Source of the DNA: Paenibacillus macerans
Lineage (GTDB): Bacteria > Bacillota > Bacilli > Paenibacillales > Paenibacillaceae
DNA length: 64,000 nt
Direction: 5' to 3'
Assembly: GCF_900454495.1 (NCBI RefSeq)
Contig: NZ_UGSI01000001.1
Coordinates: 124,001-188,000 of the forward strand
Below, in pieces: positions 44,586-51,482 of this stretch; the first letter of the stretch is position 1, and each line of letters starts with the position of its first letter. A program made the position numbers and the translations under genes. The notes under the pieces were generated by a model, which worked only from the letters and a program-made list of their open reading frames with translations, did no database searches and had not been told where the DNA came from.

Positions 44586-44610
44586 TGGGGCAAAGTGGTG
44601 TAAAGTGGGG
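44586..44610 (+). promoter_or_regulatory. MraZ operator upstream of mraZ
   Basis: TGGGG (44586-44590), TGGTG (44596-44600) and TGGGG (44606-44610) are direct repeats with 5-bp spacers, exactly 10 bp apart, as in known MraZ operators (TGGGN repeats). They end 25 bp before the mraZ ATG, so MraZ probably represses its own operon. Confidence 0.85.
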
Positions 44611-44635
44611 GAAAGAGGTAGGGAGTGAGACACCA

Positions 44636-45073
44636 ATGTTTATGGGGGAATTCCAACATAGCATTGACGACAAGGGCCGGATAATTATCCCGGCTAAGTT
44701 TCGCGATCTCCTCGGAAGCTCTTTTGTTGTTACCCGCGGCTTGGACCAGTGTCTTTTCGTGTATCCGATGCAGGAATGGGAAGTACTGGAACAGAAGCTG
44801 AAAGCTTTGCCGCTCATGAAGTCGGATGCGCGTGCGTTTACCCGCTTTTTTTTCTCGGGAGCTACGGAATGCGAGTGGGATAAACAGGGAAGGGTAAACC
44901 TGCCAGGCAATTTAAGGCAGTACGCGAAGCTGGAGAAAGATTGCGTCGTTCTGGGCGTATCGAATCGGGTTGAGATTTGGAGCAAGGACATTTGGGAGCA
45001 ATACTTCCAGCAGTCGGAGGATACGTTTAACGAAATCGCCGAGAAGCTGGTCGACTTCAATTTCGACCTGTAG
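44636..45073 (+). CDS. mraZ: Transcriptional regulator MraZ
   Basis: First gene of the dcw cluster; a nucleoid-associated, ring-forming regulator of 145 residues with two SpoVT/AbrB-like domains, seen as DDKGRIIIPAKFRD near residue 11 and DKQGRVNLPGNLRQYA near 83. ATG 44636 is the family start; an upstream GTG would run through the operator. The stop codon TAG (45071-45073) overlaps the left end of the family 1 repeat R3, which has replaced the usual short spacer to rsmH. Confidence 0.96.
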   Translation: MFMGEFQHSIDDKGRIIIPAKFRDLLGSSFVVTRGLDQCLFVYPMQEWEVLEQKLKALPLMKSDARAFTRFFFSGATECEWDKQGRVNLPGNLRQYAKLEKDCVVLGVSNRVEIWSKDIWEQYFQQSEDTFNEIAEKLVDFNFDL

Positions 45074-45243
45074 GTAGTTAAAAAGCCGGCTTTTGATCAC
45101 GAAGCAGGTCAAGAAGCGGCTTCGGCATCGAATCTTGAATTCAGCTGGGCCTTCCGGTGCTCACGTACCCAAAACGTACGCTCCGCTCCTGACGTCCCTA
45201 GCTTCATCCAACCTTCTCGGTGCTGAAAACCCGACTTTTTAAC
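45072..45243 (+). repeat. Interspersed repeat family 1, copy R3
   Basis: A 172-bp element between mraZ and rsmH with near-perfect ends GTTAAAAAGCCGG (45077-45089) and CCGACTTTTTAAC (45231-45243). Internal blocks match R1 and R2 (GATCACGAAG, ATCGAATCTTGAATTCAGC, AACCTTCTCGGTGCTG). Its conserved AGGTAG left end begins inside the mraZ stop codon. Confidence 0.9.
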
Positions 45244-45252
45244 AATATCTTA

Positions 45253-45287
45253 AGGTAATTAAAAAGCCGGCTTTTGATCACAAAGAA
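45253..45287 (+). repeat. Family 1 repeat, left-end stub R4
   Basis: AGGTAATTAAAAAGCCGGCT and the following TTTGATCACAAAGAA match the first 35 bases of R3 with few changes, in the same orientation, 9 bp after R3 ends. The rest of the element is missing. Confidence 0.75.
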
Positions 45288-45323
45288 TTTAAAATCGAGT
45301 TCTAGTCTGGAGGGGCGTTAGTC

Positions 45324-46298
45324 GTGTTTCATCACATCACGGTGCTTAAAGCAGAAGCGACAGAAGGGCTGCGCATCAAGCCGGACGGCATTTACGTAGA
45401 TTGTACGCTGGGGGGCGGCGGCCACAGCTCGGTCATCTTGTCCCAGCTTGGCGAAGGCGGCAGGCTGATCGCTTTTGATCAGGACGATTGGGCGCTGGAC
45501 AACGCCAAAGAGCGTTTGGCCCCTTATGCGGACAAGTTAACTTTGGTGAAAAGCAATTTTCGCCATTTGGAACAAAAGCTGCTGGAGCTAAGCGGCATCC
45601 CGCAGCAGAACGGCGTCCCGCAAGTGGATGGCGTGCTGTTTGACCTGGGCGTTTCGTCTCCGCAGTTCGACGAGGGGGAACGCGGATTCAGCTACAACGC
45701 TGACGCCCCCCTCGATATGCGCATGGATCAATCGGCGCGGCTCACAGCGCGGGACATCGTCAACGAGTGGCCGGAGCGGGAAATTGCCCGCATTTTGTTC
45801 CAGTACGGGGAGGAGAAGTTTTCCAGACGCATCGCCAAAGTCATCGTGGAGAGGCGCGAACAGGAACCGATAGAAACGACCGGTCAATTGGTCGAGCTGA
45901 TCAAGGAAGGAATCCCGGCGGCGGCCCGGCGAACGGGCGGGCACCCGGCCAAACGAAGCTTTCAGGCGCTGCGGATCGCCGTAAACGACGAGCTTGGCGC
46001 GTTTGAAGAAGGACTCCATGCCGCGATTCGTTGTTTGGCGCCGGGCGGGAGAGTTTCGGTCATCACCTTTCATTCTTTGGAAGACCGCATCTGCAAGCAA
46101 ATTTTTTCTAGTTATGTGGAGAAATGTACCTGTCCCCCCGACTTTCCGATGTGCGTATGCGGGGGAAAGGGATCGCTGAAGTTGATAAACCGGAAACCGG
46201 TGGTCCCGTCGGAGAGGGAACTGGCGGAGAATTCGCGGGCGCGGTCGGCAAAATTGCGCGTGGCGGAGAAATTGCAAACCTTAGTGGAGGAATCGTAA
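45324..46298 (+). CDS. rsmH: 16S rRNA (cytosine(1402)-N(4))-methyltransferase RsmH
   Basis: SAM-dependent methyltransferase of 324 residues. Motif I VDCTLGGGGHSSVILSQL (about 25-42), then DQDDWALDNA, DLGVSSPQFDEGERGFSYNADAPLDMRMD and VITFHSLEDRICKQIF are all diagnostic. Starts at GTG 45324 after TGGAGGGGCG. In most Bacilli it follows mraZ within a few bases; here 250 bp of repeat DNA intervene. Confidence 0.97.
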   Translation: MFHHITVLKAEATEGLRIKPDGIYVDCTLGGGGHSSVILSQLGEGGRLIAFDQDDWALDNAKERLAPYADKLTLVKSNFRHLEQKLLELSGIPQQNGVPQVDGVLFDLGVSSPQFDEGERGFSYNADAPLDMRMDQSARLTARDIVNEWPEREIARILFQYGEEKFSRRIAKVIVERREQEPIETTGQLVELIKEGIPAAARRTGGHPAKRSFQALRIAVNDELGAFEEGLHAAIRCLAPGGRVSVITFHSLEDRICKQIFSSYVEKCTCPPDFPMCVCGGKGSLKLINRKPVVPSERELAENSRARSAKLRVAEKLQTLVEES

Positions 46299-46733
46299 AT
46301 GGCTTATACGCGGGGGAATTTGGCAGTTAAGCAGAAATCAGCGGAACGCAAAAATCCGTCAACGCAGCGCTATCGTGAAACGACGAAGGTCGTCACTCGC
46401 CGCTCAACGCTTCAGGTTCGCGAGAAACTGTTGTACATGGTAACGATTATTTTTTGCGTGGCGGTGATGGCTGGTCTTTTATGGCAAAATGTTACACTTT
46501 ACAACATCAAGCGGCAAATGTTTAATTTGAATGCGGATATTCAAGCGATGAGCGCCGAGATCAAGGAGCTAACGGTCAAAAAAGAGAAACTGGAGGAACA
46601 AATCCCTGAGGAAGCGGCCAAGCTTGGTTACGTTGAGCCCGAAGTAGAGGGGTTCCATGTTCAGGTTCCGCCGGGTGCTTCAATGGCGGCGAATTCGGAA
46701 ACGGACGCACCCTCGGACCAAGCCGGCAATTAG
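46299..46733 (+). CDS. ftsL: Cell division protein FtsL
   Basis: A 144-residue bitopic division protein: basic cytoplasmic head (1-45), one transmembrane helix (about 46-66, YMVTIIFCVAVMAGLLW) and an extracellular leucine-zipper-like coiled coil (about 70-105) pairing with DivIC. The start codon follows the rsmH stop directly, with GGAGGAATC inside rsmH. Identified by layout and position, since FtsL sequences vary. Confidence 0.88.
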   Translation: MAYTRGNLAVKQKSAERKNPSTQRYRETTKVVTRRSTLQVREKLLYMVTIIFCVAVMAGLLWQNVTLYNIKRQMFNLNADIQAMSAEIKELTVKKEKLEEQIPEEAAKLGYVEPEVEGFHVQVPPGASMAANSETDAPSDQAGN

Positions 46734-46818
46734 GGCCCAACGAGGGTGCGGAAAGTACGGACAATGCGGACGGCCTAACGGCGATCCGAAATCAACTCTA
46801 TTTTAATGAGGTTTTGCC

Positions 46819-49110
46819 ATGATCAAGAGAATAAAGCTGCGAACATTGCTGATAGGGGGATGCGTTACCCTCTTTTTTGCTGTATTGATAGGAAGAGTGT
46901 TTTGGCTGCAGATCGTGCAGGGGGATTTTTGGCAGGCGCATGCTGAAGCGCTTTGGTCCACCAGAAAGGATTTGCCGGCCACACGGGGAACGATTACGGA
47001 CCGCAAAGGCGACGTATTGGCCATGGACGCTCCCGCCTATACTGTAGCGATCAATCCGGAGATCATTCATGCCAAAGGGCTGGAAAATGAAGTGACTGAG
47101 GGGCTAAGCCGGATTCTCGGCAAAGATGAGCAGGAGATGCGCGAACTCGTCAATGCAAAGAAGTCGGACGGAAAGTATTCCACCCATCGGGAAGTGCGCA
47201 ACGAAGGCTTAAAGATCGACCAGGAGCTTAAAGGTCAAGTCGAGGCATTCAGAAACAAGCTGCTGCAAGAGCATAAGGAAGTGGAAGACACCGGCATTTA
47301 TTTGATGAAGGAACAAAAACGCTATTATCCCCAAAAGAGCCTGGCCGCTCATATTTTGGGCTATACCGACCGTGACGGAAACGCGGTGTCCGGCCTGGAG
47401 GCTTATTACGATAAGAAGCTTAAGGGAGAAGACGGCTATATCGAATATAAACGCGACGGCAGAGGGATCGAAATCCCGAAAGCCAGCGAAATTTACCAGC
47501 CGGCGAAAAACGGGCAAAACCTGCAGTTAACGATAGATGATACGATCCAGCGTTATATCGAGCAGGCGATGAAGGAAGCGTATGCTGAGCTGCAGCCGAT
47601 CAGTATGAGCGTCATCGCCGTCGATCCGAAAACGATGGAAATTCTCGGAATGGCGAACATGCCTACATACGACCCCAACGAGTATTGGGCCGACGTCGAT
47701 CAGAAAAACTTTTACAACCATGCGATTAAATCGGTGTACGAGCCGGGTTCCACGTTTAAAATTGTGACCTTGGCCGGGGCTGTTCAGGAGGGTCTTTTTA
47801 ACCCGAATGCCACTTATATGTCGGGGAGTATCCGTGTTCCGGGGCGAACGATCCACGATTTAAAGCGATCCGGCTGGGGGCCGATCACATACTTGGAAGG
47901 CGTAAAACGCTCCAGTAACGTCGGTTTTGTCAAGCTGGGCTACGAAATGCTGGGACCCGAACGGCTGAAAAGCTATGTCGACAATTTCGGGTTCGGGCAA
48001 AAAACGGGCATCGAGCTGCCGGGCGAGGCCAAAGGGATCGTGGACCCGGTGCAGCAAGCCGACTTCGCGGCGATGTCCTACGGGCACGGCAAGCTGCTCG
48101 TTACGCCGCTGCAGCAGATCGTGGCCGTGGCGGCGGTGGCGAACGGGGGCAAATTGATGGAGCCGCATATCGTTAAATCCATCACTGATCCGCAAACCGG
48201 TAAGACGGAGGAGATCAATCCGAAAGTTATCCGCCAGGTGATCACGCCGGAAACCGCCAAGCAAGTTGGCGGTTATTTGGAGCAAGTCGTATCCGACCAA
48301 AAAATCGGTACCGGCCGTCACGCTTATATCGAGGGTTACCGGATTGCCGGGAAAACGGGAACGGCCGTAAAAGTCGTCAACGGCGAATACAACTATTCCA
48401 AACAGGTCGTTTCTTTTATCGGCTATGCGCCGGTGGACGATCCGAAAATCGCCGTCCTCGTTTTGATCGACGAACCGAGGGATTCCGAGCTGGGCGGCGG
48501 AACGGCGGCGGCCCCGGTGTTCAAAAAAATCGTCAATCAAACGCTTCAATATATGGGTGTGCCTAAAACCACCGATCCCAACGCCGACAAAATCAAGCAG
48601 GCCGAGAGCAGCGGGCCGAAGGTTCCCAACCTTAAGGGAATGGGCGTGCAAAAAGCCAAAGACACCCTTGTTGCCGGCGGAATTTCCTATGCCACCTTGG
48701 GAAGCGGAACGGAGATCATTTCCCAATACCCCAAAGCGGGAAGCGTCTTGAAAACGGGTCAATTCGTTTATTTGCTTACCGAAGAAGGAGCAAATATGAA
48801 AATCCCGAATCTGCAAGGCGAATCGCTGCGGGATGCGATGGAGCTGCTATCGGTTCTTCAAGTGCCGGTCACGGCGAAAGGCGAAGGATACGTCGCCTCG
48901 CAAAAAGTGGTCGAAGAGAACGGAACGCGACGGGTCGAATTAACGCTGGAACCGCCTGTCACGGAGGAGGAGACGAACGGGAAAGCGGCGGACGGCAGCG
49001 AGGCGGACGGCGATAAGGCGGCCGACGGTGAAGCTGGCGGCGAGTCCACGGCCGCCGCGGGCACTAGCGGCGATGGCGGACAAGCCGGCAGCGGCGGTCC
49101 GAGCGGTTAA
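46819..49110 (+). CDS. pbpB: Class B penicillin-binding protein with PASTA domains, tandem copy 1
   Basis: Septal transpeptidase (PBP2B/FtsI type) of 763 residues. N-terminal transmembrane helix (about 10-33), dimerisation domain with RGTITDRKGDVLAMD, transpeptidase with S311-K314 (STFK), S365-N367 (SSN) and K512-G514 (KTG), then two PASTA domains (about 600-655 and 660-712) and an acidic Gly/Ala-rich tail. ATG 46819 has GAGG upstream. A near-twin follows directly. Both active sites look intact. Expected to cross-link peptidoglycan at the septum. Confidence 0.94.
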   Translation: MIKRIKLRTLLIGGCVTLFFAVLIGRVFWLQIVQGDFWQAHAEALWSTRKDLPATRGTITDRKGDVLAMDAPAYTVAINPEIIHAKGLENEVTEGLSRILGKDEQEMRELVNAKKSDGKYSTHREVRNEGLKIDQELKGQVEAFRNKLLQEHKEVEDTGIYLMKEQKRYYPQKSLAAHILGYTDRDGNAVSGLEAYYDKKLKGEDGYIEYKRDGRGIEIPKASEIYQPAKNGQNLQLTIDDTIQRYIEQAMKEAYAELQPISMSVIAVDPKTMEILGMANMPTYDPNEYWADVDQKNFYNHAIKSVYEPGSTFKIVTLAGAVQEGLFNPNATYMSGSIRVPGRTIHDLKRSGWGPITYLEGVKRSSNVGFVKLGYEMLGPERLKSYVDNFGFGQKTGIELPGEAKGIVDPVQQADFAAMSYGHGKLLVTPLQQIVAVAAVANGGKLMEPHIVKSITDPQTGKTEEINPKVIRQVITPETAKQVGGYLEQVVSDQKIGTGRHAYIEGYRIAGKTGTAVKVVNGEYNYSKQVVSFIGYAPVDDPKIAVLVLIDEPRDSELGGGTAAAPVFKKIVNQTLQYMGVPKTTDPNADKIKQAESSGPKVPNLKGMGVQKAKDTLVAGGISYATLGSGTEIISQYPKAGSVLKTGQFVYLLTEEGANMKIPNLQGESLRDAMELLSVLQVPVTAKGEGYVASQKVVEENGTRRVELTLEPPVTEEETNGKAADGSEADGDKAADGEAGGESTAAAGTSGDGGQAGSGGPSG

Positions 49111-49177
49111 GGCACCGCCGGGCAGGCTGCCGGCCGATGGCCGGTTTGGAAATAACGGCAATTGGAGAGGTTTTGCC

Positions 49178-51403
49178 ATGTTGAAAAGAGTAAGACTGCG
49201 GACGCTGCTGATAGGGGGATGCGTTACCCTCTTTTTTGCTGTATTGATAGGAAGAGTGTTTTGGCTGCAGATCGTGCAGGGGGATTTTTGGCAGGCGCAT
49301 GCCGAAAAGCTCTGGTCGACCAAAAAGGTGTTGCCCGCCAGCCGGGGAATGATCACGGACCGCAAAGGCGACGTATTGGCCGTGGACGCTCCCGCCTATA
49401 CGGTGGCGGTCAATCCGCAAATTATCCATGCCAACGGGCTGGAAAATGAAGTGGTTCAAGGGCTAAGCCGGATTCTCGGCAAGGATGAGCAGGAGATGCG
49501 CGAGCTTGTCAACGCCAAGAAAAACGGGAAGTATTCCACCCACCGGGAAGTGCGCAACGAAGGTTTGAAAATCGACCAGGAGCTAAAGAATCAAGTGGAG
49601 GCTTTTATCAACGAGCTGCTGAAACAAAATGAAAAAGTGGAAGACGCCGGCATTTACTTGATGAAGGAGCAGAAGCGCTATTATCCCAGAACGAGTCTGG
49701 CGGCGCATGTTTTGGGCTATACCGACCGCGACGGCAACGCCGTATCCGGCCTAGAGGCTTTTTATGACGAACAGCTTAAGGGGCAGGACGGCTTCCTTGA
49801 ATACAAACGTGACGGCAGAGGGATCGAAATCCCGAAAGCCAGCGAAATTTACCAGCCGGCCCAAAACGGGCAGAACCTGCAGCTGACGATCGATAATACG
49901 ATCCAGTATTACATCGAACAGGCGATGAAGGAAGCGTATAACGAGCTGCAGCCGATCAGCATGACCGTTATCGCGGCCGATCCGAACACGTTGGAAATTC
50001 TTGGGATGGCGAACATGCCCACCTATAATCCCAACGAATATTGGGCCGGCGTCGATCAGAGAAATTTTTACAACCATGCCGTCCAATCGGTGTACGAACC
50101 GGGTTCAACGTTTAAAATCGTCACCTTGGCCGGGGCTGTTCAGGAAGGTTTGTTTAATCCGGAAGATAAATATATGTCCGGGAGTATTCATATCGCGGGC
50201 CGGACGGTCAGTGACATTAAAAAATCCGGCTGGGGGCCGATCACTTATTTGGAAGGCGTCAAACGTTCCAGCAACGTTGCGTTCGTCAAATTGGGTTACG
50301 AAAAGCTGGGTCCCGAACGTCTCAAAACCTATGCCGAAAACTTCGGGTTCGGGCAAAAAACCGGCATCGAGCTGCCGGGTGAATACAAAGGGCTCGTGAA
50401 TCCGGAGCAGCAGGCCGACTTCGCGGCGCTGTCCTACGGGCACGGCAAGCTGCTCGTTACGCCGCTGCAGCAGATCGTTGCGATATCGGCCATCGCCAAC
50501 GGCGGCAAGCTGATGGAGCCGCATATCGTCAAATCGCTGACCGCCCCTCAGACCGGCAAAACGGAAAAAACCGAACCCAAAGTGGTGCGCCAGGTAATCA
50601 CGCCGGAAACCGCCAAGGAAGTCGGAGGCTACTTGGAGCAGGTCGTTTCCGACCGGAAGCACGGGACCGGCCGCCACGCCTATATCGAGGGGTACCGGGT
50701 CGCCGGGAAAACGGGAACGGCGGTAAAGCCCGTTAACGGGGAATACACTAAATTGAAGCAGGTCGTTTCCTTTCTCGGTTACGCGCCGGTGGACGATCCG
50801 AAGGTTGCCCTGCTGGTCCTGATCGATGAACCGAAGGACCCCGATTTGGGCGGGGGGACGGCCGCGGGTCCGGTGTTCCAAAAAATTATGAATCAAATCC
50901 TGCAGTATATGGGTGTGCCCAAACTGAACGATGGCGGGACCGGGAAAACGAAACCGGCCGCGAGCGGGCCGAAGGTTCCCGAATTGAGCAAGCTGCCGGT
51001 TCAGGAGGCCAAAAACAAACTCGCCGGCCAGGGGATTTCCTACGTGACGCTGGGCAGCGGCGAGGACATTATCACCCAGCACCCGAAGGCGGGGAGCGTG
51101 CTGAAATCGGGCCAGTTCGTGTATTTGCTGACCGAAAAGGGGACCGACGTGAAGATCCCCAACCTGAGGGGGAAATCGCTGCGCGATGCCATGGAGCTGT
51201 TATCCGTGCTGCAGGTGCCGGTTACGGCTGAAGGCGAAGGGTATGTCGACTCGCAAAAAGTGATCGAAGAGAACGGAACGCGAAGGGTGGAATTGACCTT
51301 GAAGCCCCCGGTTACGAAGGAGGAAACGAAGGGGGAAGCGGCGGGGGACGGCGGTGAGGCGGGGAACGGCGAAGCCCCCGGCCAGTCCGCGAACTTGCCA
51401 TAG
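49178..51403 (+). CDS. Class B penicillin-binding protein with PASTA domains, tandem copy 2
   Basis: A 741-residue paralogue of the preceding gene, about 86% identical over the first 100 residues and highly similar throughout. It has S310-K313 (STFK), SSN and KTG active-site motifs and two PASTA domains; its tail is shorter. The frame stays open upstream into the end of copy 1, but ATG 49178 has the same GAGGTTTTGCC leader as copy 1. A 97-bp stretch over the membrane helix is identical to copy 1. Which copy acts in vegetative division is not clear. Confidence 0.94.
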   Translation: MLKRVRLRTLLIGGCVTLFFAVLIGRVFWLQIVQGDFWQAHAEKLWSTKKVLPASRGMITDRKGDVLAVDAPAYTVAVNPQIIHANGLENEVVQGLSRILGKDEQEMRELVNAKKNGKYSTHREVRNEGLKIDQELKNQVEAFINELLKQNEKVEDAGIYLMKEQKRYYPRTSLAAHVLGYTDRDGNAVSGLEAFYDEQLKGQDGFLEYKRDGRGIEIPKASEIYQPAQNGQNLQLTIDNTIQYYIEQAMKEAYNELQPISMTVIAADPNTLEILGMANMPTYNPNEYWAGVDQRNFYNHAVQSVYEPGSTFKIVTLAGAVQEGLFNPEDKYMSGSIHIAGRTVSDIKKSGWGPITYLEGVKRSSNVAFVKLGYEKLGPERLKTYAENFGFGQKTGIELPGEYKGLVNPEQQADFAALSYGHGKLLVTPLQQIVAISAIANGGKLMEPHIVKSLTAPQTGKTEKTEPKVVRQVITPETAKEVGGYLEQVVSDRKHGTGRHAYIEGYRVAGKTGTAVKPVNGEYTKLKQVVSFLGYAPVDDPKVALLVLIDEPKDPDLGGGTAAGPVFQKIMNQILQYMGVPKLNDGGTGKTKPAASGPKVPELSKLPVQEAKNKLAGQGISYVTLGSGEDIITQHPKAGSVLKSGQFVYLLTEKGTDVKIPNLRGKSLRDAMELLSVLQVPVTAEGEGYVDSQKVIEENGTRRVELTLKPPVTKEETKGEAAGDGGEAGNGEAPGQSANLP

Positions 51404-51482
51404 CTTGTTCTAACCCCTGGTTGTCCTGAATATCCTTGATATGAAAACATTCAAGCGTCAGGATGGGATAGGGGGGCAACCA

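Larger units (their letters stand above)
43856..44635. other. 780-bp intergenic region between ahcY and mraZ
   Basis: Carries a degenerate four-unit repeat array (44020-44226), a strong terminator (44326-44363), and, next to mraZ, the MraZ operator (44586-44610). The small open frames in it have no ribosome binding site and no recognisable product. A clear sigma-A promoter for mraZ was not identified by eye. Confidence 0.65.

Noticed and set aside
47860..48816. Minus-strand open frames opposite the two PBP genes
   Set aside because: Similar shadows appear in both tandem copies because the sense genes are paralogous, not because the antisense product is conserved.
46819..51403. Assembly artefact as cause of the tandem PBP genes
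   Set aside because: The copies differ throughout at nucleotide and protein level and in their tails; only a 97-bp patch is identical, so a simple collapsed or duplicated contig is unlikely.
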